DNA from: Heligmosomoides polygyrus polygyrus
Lineage: Eukaryota > Nematoda > Chromadorea > Rhabditida > Heligmosomidae
Direction of reading: 5' to 3'
DNA length: 64,000 bases
Assembly: GCA_947396885.1 (NCBI GenBank)
Contig: OX377203.1
Span: 28,027,253 to 28,091,252 of the forward strand
The notes below the pieces were generated by a model. That model made no database searches, had not been told where the DNA came from, and saw only the letters and a list, made by a program, of their open reading frames with translations. Position numbers and translations under genes: made by a program. Below, piece by piece: positions 45,443-57,200 of the stretch. How positions within the stretch are numbered: position 1 is the stretch's first letter; each line of letters begins with the position of its first letter.

Positions 45443-45737
45443 CTAAAACAAAAGGATAAAGGATGGCGTTACTAAATCCCTTTTGGGATGCGCCAGCGCA
45501 TTCTACTTCTACGGTATGTCATGGAGGCGACATGAATGCGTATTAGGCCATACAGTGACTTGCGGTGGCCAGCCGATGAACAAGTCAACGTTTTATCCCT
45601 CCTAAACACGTCTGGTACCAATTCAACGACCCCGGAGGGATGGAAGGCTTGGTTGGCCTGGGCGGGAAATCCGAACCAGGAACCTGGTATCGGGTGCAGG
45701 CGACGGTCGGCGCCTCCTCCGACTACGCTACACGCGC
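45443..45737 (-). mobile_element. tRNA-derived SINE, family A, near-intact copy
   Basis: Inverted copy; head at the right end (GGCGCGTGTAGCGTAGTCGG on the minus strand), tail at the left. Flanking duplication CTAGAAGAATATG at 45430-45442 and 45738-45750. Confidence 0.85.
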
Positions 45738-45754
45738 CTAGAAGAATATGTTAT

Positions 45755-47700
45755 CAGTCTTCATAACGCCATCTATATTGACGCTATTTGCAGATTCTAT
45801 ATGCAGTCTTATGTCACTACATGTCACTCATTACATTTGAAAGTTCTTTTTTGTGGAGCGCTTATAGTTACACTGTTTTTTTTTTGAGGGGAAAGTTATC
45901 CTCCACTCAGTGTCTGATTTCAACTTCTAGGTTTAAATGCAATGAGGTAAGTAAGAGTGTGATATACAGGTGTGCACAAATTTATGAGCGGCACTGCGTG
46001 TACGAGGTTAAACCTACTGCGGAATGGGATGCTCGTTAACTTTTCATGTTGAGCGAGAAAGGCAATTTTTTAGGAGCTTGAAAGTTTTCCATTCAGTTAT
46101 TTCGAAGTCTGGCTGCTCATTCACAAGGGGGGGGGGGCAATCTTCCTAGCTAGAACGATCTCTCACCACAAGTTACTACCGTACCGATAACGGTTGAGCA
46201 GAGCGGCACACACCGCTGTTCGCTATCAGAATGCGGACGGGAGTGGTCGGTGTCGTATAAGCAGGAACTGAGCTCAGCGTGGCGGTGCAGCGCATCGCGG
46301 TAGGGTGCGAAATGGTTCACGGAGGGACCTACGGCCCGTTTACGACAACGATAACCCTTTGAGGTAGCCGGCGACATCAGATCGACGGAATTCGGGCGGC
46401 CGGGTCGAGTCACCGGGCATATGCAACCTGCCAACCAGGTGGAAGGACGAGGTCTCCCGTCCTCGGCTCGTCCCCTCCTGCCAATCACATTCTTCATTTT
46501 TATAGCTGCTGCGTGGTTATCTGCCGCTCCACGCCACCTTTGCCATTCATCTGCGGGGAACGCTACCTGTAATTGGGGTTCCCTCACAGTTTTCACTAAC
46601 GTTCATTTGGGGGGGGGGGGGATCGGGAGAGGCTATTTTTCTTGGCTATGCTATCTTCTATCCCGTACATGCGTTTCTCGAGGAAACAAACCTGTGGGAC
46701 TGTTCTTTGGAAGACCAGCGTCTTGAAGCCGCTACGGTTCTCGACCTTCGCTGCCCTTCGGCTAATCACATCTAATTATTTACCGCATTTGCTGCGTTCC
46801 TATCCCGATCCATGGCTGAGCCTGTACGCTTTAATCTCTGTGATTGAGACCGAATGCATTAAATATCCGAAAGAGTCACTGAAATTCATTGTGCCTCATC
46901 TCTCGCCTAAGAAATGCTGTACATTTTCTAGGTCCTTAGCATGTGCTGATGTTCCCTTAAGTTCATTTTGATGATTCATCCAACAAGGACTAAACTCCGT
47001 CACCTCAAGGTTTTTCGTTTTTCATGGCCTTCTGAGGATTAACCTTGTTCGTGCGTCTATTTCTTATGCATCTTCCACTCGTTCATAAATGGTGATTATA
47101 AATGGTGGCATACTCTTCCTGATCCGCAAATACAGGCGAGTGAGCCTACTAATAAGATAACGTCAACTAATTGAAGTTTTAAATCATCTAGTGGAGAGGG
47201 GAGCGATCAATATTAATTGGTCGATCGGTATTGTCCACGTCCTGTGAAGCCTGATCGGCCATCAGCCTGATCAGGATGCACAAAAAATATGTGCACAAAT
47301 TTCCAGCCCTTGATCTCCTCAGGTTCTGCAGCGCTGTACTTTCAACTGTTAACTGTTCTATAGAACTCATTCTCAATTCAGTTATTTTTGGGCTACCTAT
47401 CGGCGTTTACCGTCCCTCTCTTTCGGAATGGCTGGTCTTCATGCAGCTGAATCACGATTGTTCCATCGACCAAATGCACAACATGGCACGGGAGAAAGCA
47501 ATCTGTAGAACAGCAAAAGTGTCAAAAAACGCACTCCGTTATCAGGTGACTAAGCCTTTCGACTGCGGTGGAAAATGGAGGTAGGCTGATACAACATCGT
47601 AGATTTTTGAAAAAAAAAAAAAGAACAGTTCCAAAACGAGAGGTGTGCAACCTCCCAAGCCCGACCTTCCAGCTATCTTGGCATATCAAGCATATCATAT
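45755..47700. other. No gene seen
   Basis: Two poly-G runs (46126 and 46608) border a 470-base stretch with frames on both strands. No family recognised. Confidence 0.45.
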
Positions 47701-47827
47701 TCCAGCGTGTTTCTCTAAGCTGTTCACCAAGACTGCTAAGCAGGCTTTTTCTCGGCTGACGTTTCGGCGTCTTCGCCTTCATCGGAGCCTGAAAAAGTCT
47801 ACTCCCAAACGCAGTTTCACCATAGAG

Positions 47828-47988
47828 TATAGTTGTGCCCGAGTGAATATTCGAGTATTCGAATTCGAATATTCGTATTCGAGTGTTTGAAAAAACGCGA
47901 TTTTCGAATGTGTTCGAATTCGAATGCTCGAAATCCGTCGCTATTTGGATATATTCGTTATTCGAAATTTTTGGGAGAGCACAACTAT
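47828..47988. mobile_element. hAT-like MITE filled with ATTCG repeats
   Basis: Flanked by ACCATAGAG at 47819-47827 and 47989-47997. Ends are TATAGTTGTGC and its inverse. The inside is almost only variants of ATTCGAATTCGAATA, itself palindromic. Confidence 0.7.
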
Positions 47989-48133
47989 ACCATAGAGGAT
48001 AGCATTCTCAATGCAGCGAAAGTAGTGCCGATTTCTCAGCTACAGCGTATCAAGTAGACTTTCAGGTGGGTGCCTTCGAAGACAACCGGTCAGCCGTAGA
48101 TGGGGATAGACGTGGGTGAGTGAGTTTAGACCC

Positions 48134-48268
48134 GGGGCCGGATTGGTCAACGACTTACCTGTGGGTCTAAGGGGTAGAAATACCCACGATGAAGCCTGCG
48201 CCTCTGTTTCTTACGTTATCTCGAATCCTTATACCCTGCATTCCCGCGGGTTGATGAATTTGGGCCCC
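48134..48268. mobile_element. MITE family GGGGCCAGATTCATCAA, copy 3
   Basis: Left end GGGGCCGGATTGGTCAACGA; right end GGTTGATGAATTTGGGCCCC. 135 bases, no coding capacity. Confidence 0.7.
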
Positions 48269-48329
48269 GGGTTCCACCCGACTTCAACGAAAAGTGCACA
48301 AGCTGAAAGTAATTGTTGCCGTTAGATAG

Positions 48330-48655
48330 CATAGAAGAATTCTCGGACGGAAACTGACGGGATCCGTAAGAGGAAAATTCAATCTACGTGTACCAGTTGC
48401 AAAGTCAAGACTTAGAACAGATTTCTTAACTTATATGCAGAACACTCACGCAACTAAATTGCTTCTTAGCGGGTACGACGATATTATGACTATGACTACA
48501 CATGTTTGGAATAGAGCTATTGCTTGTTGATGTTTTTAAATCTGATTGCAGTTGACTGGTGTGTGACAGCGTTTTGTTATTGTTTTTTTTGTTTGCGCTG
48601 CTTCTCTAGGCGTGAATCATATTCAGGTTTTGAATAAATAAATAAATAACTATGT
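48330..48655 (+). pseudogene. 3' end of a CR1-like non-LTR retrotransposon
   Basis: The frame TGSVRGKFNLRVPVAKSRLR, TDFLTYMQNTHATKLLL and MTTHVWNRAIAC is the usual C-terminal end of such polymerases. It is followed by a short 3' region and an AATAAATAAATAA tail. Confidence 0.6.
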
Positions 48656-48680
48656 AATAGCACAACATATTCAAACTATT

Positions 48681-49728
48681 AGGTTGTCCCATCAGTTCCC
48701 GCCGTTTTTTTCCAACGCTCCATTGAGGATTTCGCCGGCAGTCTCTTGCATAGCGCTATACAGCTTTCGAAAGAGAATGACTTGCTCTATCAGAGCATGT
48801 ATTGCATTTCTTTTTTTCATTCTTAATTTTGACAATTTTTAGGTCGTTAAGAGAAATGTAAAAAAATGAAAAAGTGGCCATCTGCGCACTTGTTCTCTCC
48901 GCTTAGGTTTGTAATTTTTCGCGCAGTTTTTTATAGCACTTGAAAGATAATGTTCTGTGCTACAAGAATCCATGTTGGTTCTATTTGCTCACTTGTCCTT
49001 TATTGATTTTTAGGCCATCAAATTGGGACGTCCGACTTTTCCGTCCGAATATTTACCGACAGGTCCTGTTCTGTGGTTGGACTTTTTTGCTATGTATGTG
49101 ATATGTCGGTCAAAAGAGAGTGTCTTGCTCTAAAGTGTTTGTGTTGTGTTTATTGGCTCATCTTGATTTCTGTCGAATACAACAAAATTCCAAAAAGAAA
49201 AATCACCTTCACCAACAACTCCTTCTCCTTGTTCAGTTGTTGACATTCGACAGAAATCAGCATGAGCCAATAAACGCGACACAAATTCTTAATCAGTAAG
49301 ACATCCTCTTTCGAACGACATATAGCAAAAAAGTCCAACCACAGAACCGAGCTGTCGGTAAAAATTCGGACGGAAAAGTCGTACCTCCCAATTTGATGAC
49401 CTAAAAATCAATAAAGGACAAATGAGCAAATAGCAGTAACGCATATTCTTGTAGTACAGAACATTGCCTTCCAAATGCTATGAAAAAGTGCGCAAAAAAT
49501 TCCAAACCTAAGCGGAGAGAAGCGACTGCGCAGATGGTCACTTTTTCACTTTTCACTTTTCAGTTCAACGACCTAAAAAGGAACGGGATGAAAAAAGAAA
49601 TGCAATACATGCTCTGATAGAGCAAATCATTGTCTTTCGAAAGCTGTATAGCGCTATGCAAGAGACAGCCGGCGAAATCCGCAATGAATCGTTGAAAAAA
49701 AAACAGCGGAGACTTATTAGACAACCGA
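48681..49728. repeat. 1-kb palindromic (foldback) element
   Basis: The left arm (48681 to about 49177) and right arm (about 49245 to 49728) are inverted copies of each other with a loop of about 67 bases. Landmarks recur in mirror order: TTCGAAAGAGAATGACTTGC, CTCACTTGTCCTTTATTGAT, GATTTCTGTCGAAT. The outer ends read AGGTTGTCCCATCAGTTCCC and, from the right, GGTTGTCTAATAAGTCTCCG, which resemble mariner ends. No transposase frame is left. Confidence 0.85.
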
Positions 49729-49729
49729 A

Positions 49730-51060
49730 TACATACCACTCGTTCATGCCTTGCTGCTGCTAATTATATTGCAAGAACTGTCTAGCAAGTGTAGGATGCA
49801 TCGAAAATGGAGAGGGTAGTGCTATCCTCCGATATTGTTTTCTTTGGCGATATACTATTACAAATGTATATAAACACCAGATATAACTTGCATTGGCGAA
49901 AACGCTAACTAACATTGGGTATTTCAGGGCTCGTAAAAATTTGAGAACCATCCCATTTTGTTGTGAGAGCCAATGTTTAAGCCGTAACGCAGACAACCAA
50001 GCGTTTAAGTTTAAAAGAAAGGCGATCTAAATGAGAACGTCGTCACAGACTTAAATCTGGACATCTGTAGAAGCCCAGAGCTCTTCTGGTCGTTTGTTTA
50101 TTTATTTAGTTCCTATGCACTTTTTGCTCGCTTCATGAAAGAGCATGATTTAAGATAGCAGGCACAGATAACAGAGTAAGAAAGAACAGGTCTTACAAAA
50201 AGCATGAGCACATTAGGTATAAAGTCGTTTTCCAACATTGATTTGCAGTCGTTCCATCGTAGAGGAAGGTAGTGCACGTACATATTTTTGGCGCATGTTG
50301 TGTGTGCGGTTGTCCCACCGAGCAGGGAACTTTCTAGCATCTTGGTGATATTGATTCATATTGATTCGCTGATCAGAATTGTTCACTTCTCGTGGAACGT
50401 ATTTGCCAGCTATCATACTCGCGTGATTCCCACGAGAAAACGTGAAATCGATTTAAACATGGCTAGGATCGTTCGATATTGATTCGTTAATCGATACATT
50501 AAGAAGACTGATCCAGCGGCCTTTGTAGTCGTCGCCTGTCTTGGGTGATTCTATAAATATCACTGTGACGCTTGTCCTGCTACCAGTAATTTGCTACCGA
50601 CAGACAAACAGATGATTATTTTTTACACAAAGTATAACTAACAATTGCAGTTGCTATCATTTGGCTATGTTGCTTCTGAATTTTTGAGACATTACTGAGA
50701 ATCTCGCCCGATAGTGTGCTTCATTTCTGCGTAAGCGCATTGCGCAGCTTTTCACGTGGATATCGCCTGTCTTTTGATGCATAGAAATGCTAACGAATGA
50801 GTTAGAAGACTTTTGAAAGAGTGCAGAACTTCGATGCTTTAGAGTAACGTCTTCAGCATCCCTCACGTCTCGCTTCTGTCCGAGCTGCTCCTGAATGCCA
50901 GCCGATGCAACAGTGTGGAACGGTCATCGAAGCGGATGAAGCGTCCACGTCGAATTCCGTGGAGCCGACCGTGCAGGAGAGCATCAGGAATCACCCCTTG
51001 ATGCCCGTTCTAGAGGTTCGTAACTCCTCGATGCACTGCGTCATTCTACACGAAATCGAA
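49730..51060. other. No certain gene
   Basis: A minus-strand tail of AAATAAATAAACAAACG at about 50105 with decayed frames above it could be another retrotransposon end. A plus-strand frame at 50841-51014 is discussed under rejected items. Confidence 0.35.
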
Positions 51061-51064
51061 GCGT

Positions 51065-51070
51065 TTTATT
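51065..51070 (-). terminator. Candidate polyadenylation signal for the Q/S/P-rich gene
   Basis: AATAAA on the minus strand, about 206 bases past the stop at 51276. Another frame through 51070-51328 stays open for 86 codons and ends just before it, so the true end of the gene is not settled. Confidence 0.3.
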
Positions 51071-51275
51071 CAGTTATTATGCGAGAAATGCGGAGATGCG
51101 ATGAGCACAATGCAGCCGTCAGCGTTCAAGATGAACGACGTCGCTAAGGTGGGCAGGTTGAAGTCGTTTCCTACAGCGACGACAGAAGTGCTCTTCCTCC
51201 GTCTGCTGTAATACACCCGATGTTCCTCTATATACAGAAACTGGACGCGAAGTCCTGATGAGCAGTTGGGTCCAT

Positions 51276-54200
51276 TTACAGGACAAGGTGAAGGAGCATA
51301 GTGGTCATGACCGTTGCGATGAGAGAGCCTGAAAACAAGAAGTTCTTCCCGTTTCGAAACGAGAAGAGGTTTCGAAAGCACGTGCTAACCTCTATAGGTT
51401 GAAGGGGAAGAACTGGAGTACTGTTCGGCGCGACCTTAATGTTCATCTGATAAAAGCAATAAACGAAGGATTTCCATAACATTCTTTGAAAACAAGTAAT
51501 CAGCTGTTGGTAGGCAATCCTTTTATAGGCAGGTGTTTATACCTCAGCTGCAGAAAATAGTGCTATGAATTGTATAAAGGGAATTTAATGTGGTGGCACA
51601 GTCAATCGATTCTATAATTTTAAGGAAGTCAACTAGGAAGATGGGGAACGTTAAAAAAAAAGAACTAAGCTCCTAATCGCTTTCATGATGTGGACCTGTG
51701 GTCAGATTCCGTTGCATCAAGGACTGCCCATGTGATACATAGAGAACTGGAAGTTATGCACACGGTCCGTGTCGTAAGTAGATTAAAAATGAGCTGGGTA
51801 TGTCGAGCATGGATTGGTCGGGTTCAGTTCTGCGCTATGGTTCTATACTTTGACTCTAGGCAGGTGAATTTGCATCTGCCTTTTGGTGTCATGGGTAGAC
51901 CAGAAAATTTATCAACAAATGGATCCCTAAGACTGAAGAATCACACATTCAATGGGCTTAAGACTGGAATAAAAAAGTAGAACAGAGGCAAGAATTACCA
52001 AATGTTAACGTGTAGTAGTGACACCAAGCAAGCGCTTGACACTGTTCTTCGACATGTGTGGGTCTCCGATTACTTAAATCCACGGCTTTCGCGTGCACTT
52101 GAATCCGGGTTCGTGGTTTCGATTCCACTCCCAGGCTGTCCATGCCATCCATCCCTCTGGTGTAGGTGAACTGATACCACGCTGACTTGTCGGCTGGCTA
52201 CCGCAAGCTAATGTATGGGCCGAAAATACCTCCACTTCCTGTGGAAGTGGAATGCGCGGCGCACCTCAAAAGGGATTGAACATCACAGTCCTTTGCCCTT
52301 TTTCACTTTCGTAGGGTGCTCCAAAAGACTTCTCACTCATCCTATCGTACTCAGTATATTCCGCTCTGAAGATAATTTTTTGTGTTCATTTTTACTGCAC
52401 GTTCCCATGGGGCTTCTTCATCGGAAAATCATCTGGGCCGGAAGAGATGCTAGTAGGGTCGTTGAAGGTTCTCAGGGGTAAAGTGGTTGACACAGCCCCT
52501 CAGTAGGGATGTAGTGGAAAGCGCGATGCTGCATTGTTGGAGAAGAAGCACCGTACGTAGTTTCTCCCATCATCAAGCGACAAGGAGGCGCTTCGGAAGG
52601 CTCCAACTACCAAGTGATCAAGCTGATCTCACACACGATGAAGCTCTGCGAACGCTAGTTGACAGAGGCTGCTGGAGACGGTCCTCACCTTCGAGGATCA
52701 GCTCAGCCTTATACGCGAGACCTGATTGTTTCGTCCATCTTTCGTCAAGGAAAACAGCAGCCAGTCATAAGGAGAGGAAGTCCACTTCACTTCAAGGCAA
52801 GCTGTACAAAACAGTAGTCAGGCTTTTTGTCGAAGAAAAGAGTGGGCAGTAGAAAAGGCACAGAAGCGACAACTGCATGCCAATGAAATGCAAATGCAAA
52901 AGTGGGGATACGGAATGACCCGTTGGTACGAGGTGCAAAACGAAGACGTCAGGGCGTAGATGATAACACCGTCGTTTGATAATGGAGCAACGCATGAGGT
53001 GGTATAGGAACATCCTTAGAACAGCAGAGCACCGCCCACTAACACCCGCTCTATGTAGAACTGCCCAAGCTCGGCTTTCGATGAACCTTGACATGGCGTT
53101 GTTGTACACTTGGTATAGTCGTTGACCAGGCATGATGTCATGTTAGATGTTTCCGACTATTCCAGGCGAAGGCGAACTCGCCAGAACGAAAGTCGAATAA
53201 GAAGTGGATCTTGGTGGAAGGCTATGCAAGAACATACTAACTGGCCCTAGAGTTTGATGCTCCCGGAAGTCATTCCACGAGGAGCCCGGAAGAAAAGGGA
53301 AAAGGACGTCGTCAGGAGAAGTCTCGTCAAATTGGGCTCCACGGCTGAAGACGCCCTTAGCGGAACAGGAAGGCGAACGGATCACCTCTACGGACTATAT
53401 ATGTACCATGGCTAGAATGAAAGGAAGAATAGAAGGAGGAAATAAGAGTTCTCATGCTGTTAGCAATTTCTGAATGTCTCTCTGCTCGATCAGTTATGCC
53501 TCGAGACGGTGGCCTTCCACTTTAATTGGCTTTCGCACGTTTTGAACATGAAGGTAATGCCAAAATTTTGGCGGGCAGAGATGAGCGTCAAGCCTTGTCG
53601 TCACAGTCATCTTTATCCAATTCGAGGGTCTCGTCTTCGAACGTTTTTCAAACTCCCCACTCAGTTTTTCTGCAAGCAACTAGACGGTGAACGCAGCTGC
53701 GCTGAAGAAGCTCATCGCAGGGCAGTATACCTTTGTCTTCCACAGGAAGTGTGAATACTGTACATAGGCGATATGCGACATGTGGAGTGCCGCGGGAGGT
53801 CGCAAGGGCAGCGAGCGGCCCGCCGCCGAGTCCGCACTCGGGCCGAAGCGCAGCACCAAACTTGTTTCGGCGGCGGAAGAGGCGAAAATGGTTTTCAATT
53901 TGAATACGGACAATATTACATCCTTGGAAAGCTCGCAACGAGCTGAGGAATGCTGCCCGGTTGATTTTTCGAATAAACTCATCCATAAAGAGGTAAGCGA
54001 CTGAAACAAAATTTTCTGTTGTTTTCGTCAACCTTTGGCCGCATAGAAATCCACTTCGAACGGCCAAAATCTTTTCGTTATTTCTAGACTCGAATGTGCT
54101 TGTGGTATAGTGTAGACCACAAGGAGCACGGCTTCCGTACTTATCCTGTACAGGAGCAACCGAAGTGCAAAGATAGGAGAAATCCTACGCTACATCTTGA

Positions 54201-57200
54201 GATTGGACCAATCCCTTGTTGGAGAAAAGGAAATCTAGTCATTTCTGTCCATTTTTCAAGGCCATTTTAGACGTTTTATAAAGACCATCGTTTCCACAAT
54301 AGAATAGTAGAATACTGTTTTCTGTAGCGGGTTACTAGTTGGGTAATTCTTAACTGAGTCTTAGGTTTCCGCGCGTTTGCGCTTATCTGAAATCGGACCT
54401 ATGTTATTCAAACTTGGTACTATTTAGTACCACAATGACGCTTGATGCGTAACAAATACATATCTGCTGAAACAGTAGAGGATTTCCGAGTTTCGATGAA
54501 CCTCGTCAACGAAAAGCCTTAAGGATATGCCACTGGGGATCTCGGAGGGGTCGTAAATCAATTAAAGGAGCCGAGGAAGCAAAAGCTTCATAACTAGGTA
54601 ACTGTGCAATCGTTTAGATGGTGTTTAGATCGCTGGATAGAAAATGAGACGGGGCTTCTAATGGTGTTAATTAGATTTTAAACAAATAACTTTGAGAAGA
54701 GTTATGGCAATGCGACGCTTTGTGACGGATTAATCCGTCGCAAAGCGTCTTTTTTGCAAAGAATTTGAGCGGTATTGTACTTCTATATATCTTTACATCA
54801 TCTGCGAACTGCTTACAACTAACAAGTTGACAACGTCTTCTGCCCCATGGAGTCATATTTTAGTAGAGTTCTGAGCGCGACAATTAGATGAAATGAGGGG
54901 AGCGGAAAATCTGAGCAAAGCTTGTCTCACATTCAGTAGTCGCGTGACTAATGTGGCAACAATCAAACCTTCTCGCTCTTCTTTTTAAAGCGATCAAACG
55001 TTTCAATGTGTTCTTACCTGGATAATTTTGGTAGTTCCCGTACTGAGTGTTCATATCCCTCTGAAAGTCGTATTGTGGAGCCATCCCCGGCTGAAAAAAG
55101 ACAGGTTGGTTTCGCAGGCCAAAAGTCTCGCAGGGACAAAATACTGTGATATTATCCAAGGGGTTTGTCTCCTAAGATTGTGTAAATGACCATATTTTAA
55201 CAGGACACTGAAGTCAGCATCATCACCGAACTTACGTGAACACGAGAGCCATCCGGAAAACTAAGAGTTCCCTCTTTTTTACAACACTAAGCGGTGGAGT
55301 AACATCAGAGCTGCTGAAAACTATAGAGCAGGAGCGGCTGCATTCAACCCTATGGAACACAGAGAAAAAACTGGATGACTTCTTCTCTCGTAGGTGAAAT
55401 ATTAATGGCGACTTAGCGAATTCAGGGCTGAACAAGAGATCGATTATTGCCTTACAAATGCAACAAATCAACCTGCTGCTGATGGCAATTGCCGCTTTCT
55501 GAAAAGAAACAGAATGTGCTCCTCTTTGGCAGTGAAGGCCTTTATCAGCATCAGTACACTGATAATAATAATAATAACAATAATAATACCCCTATTATTA
55601 GAAGCGGCGAGGTAAAGCACCTACAGTTGTCAACCACTACTAAATTCTTAAAATTTTAAAAGTTTAATTTAAATAAATGTTAGTAAATAATGTGCAATTA
55701 TTGCCAATGAGGCTATGTGGGTAATGTTTAATGTGTTTAAGGCGCTATCCGATAAAGACTGTGAACCGCTTCTTCATGCATATAATGATTTTGTGACACC
55801 TATTTTGTAGTCTTTTTTAGGAGATCTTCAATCTGTACAAGAAGAAAGCTAGAAGTGTTTAGAAAAGGTTCAGAAGAGCTTCACGAGAAAGCTAATGATA
55901 CGCACACTGGGCTTTCTTTAGGACCAAATCCCCTTAAGTAAGGACTGGAATCAGAAGTTTGGATGAACAACTCTCGCCTTCAAAAAGAAGCGAAATGATC
56001 TGCTATTCCTTCACAGCATCGCTAATCGTGAAGGTAGCATAAAAATCTCAGATCTAGTGTCGTCAAGAAAGTCTGGCACTTGAAATGATGCCACCAAGTA
56101 TGACGCTGGTAGGATCAAACGTAACTGTAGGCGCTCTTTTTCATAAATAATGCGCTTTTGTCATTTGAGAAGATGTGCGAGAGGCATAAAGTTCCGTCAC
56201 GGTACTACTCTTTCAAAGAATTCCTCCTCGTCCATATGAGCCCATAACAGATAGCTGTCCTAGACGTCCGCAGGTTACATAGTTGCCTCTTATTCTCCAG
56301 TAGTTCGTGGCGTACTGTGCGGTCTGTTACTGTTTGACTGTTTTATTTCGCTGTTTTTTGTCACTGCTATAGTACATGAGTATAATCGTGCAATAAATAA
56401 ATAGAAGTCCGCATTATCGATGTGAGACTTACGGCAGGAGTGAGGGTTCCGACCATTGGTGCTTGTCCTCCTGTAGCTGACGGCCCATCCGCCGTCGTAG
56501 CGGGATCATACTGTAGCTGTGGAGCTGGAGTTTGTGTCGGCTGCACGAACTGGCCGTTGGCGTTCTGGCCGTACAGCTGTTAAAGAACAAAGCTTAAACA
56601 TCTGAAACGGTTCAAGAAGAAGGTCTCTAAGAACTTACCCCACTCTGAACTCCTCCTCCTGTCGAGCTCGGTTGCGCAGACGATTGATATCCATTGGAAG
56701 AACTCTGTGGCCCATTGGTTTGATAGGGGTAGGGAGTGGGCTGTGAAGATGAGATGAAGCCGTTCTGCTGCATCTGTCCCTGGTTCAGATTTTGCGCCTG
56801 ATTATCGTAGTACGGTGCAGGTCCGGTAGACGACGCGAATCCACTGGAAGTCGGCTGGTTCTGCATCTGAGGGCTAGAGGTCTGGTATGGAGGTTGAGTG
56901 GAAGAGATTGATCCAGCAGGATACACCGGGCCCTGGCCTTGCGGATTGCTTGTCTGATAGTTGAAAGGAGTCGTTGACGGATAGCCTTCAGGAGAAAGCT
57001 GAGCCTGCCCTTGGCCTTGCGGATTGCTTGTCTGATAGTTGGAGGAAGTCGTGGACGGGTAGCCTTCAGGAGAAAACTGAGTCTGTCCTTGAGCGTTATT
57101 CTGCTGGTTGTTGTAAGGAGACTGAGAGCCGGAAAGCCCTTGCACTTCACCCTGAGGACTATTCGTCTGGTAACTGAAGGGAGGCTGCGTTGAAGAGGAG

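Noticed and set aside
50841..51014. Plus-strand frame APECQPMQQCGTVIEADE with TTCAG at its start and GTTCGT at its end
   Set aside because: No partner exon, weak donor, and it overlaps the likely 3' end of a minus-strand gene.
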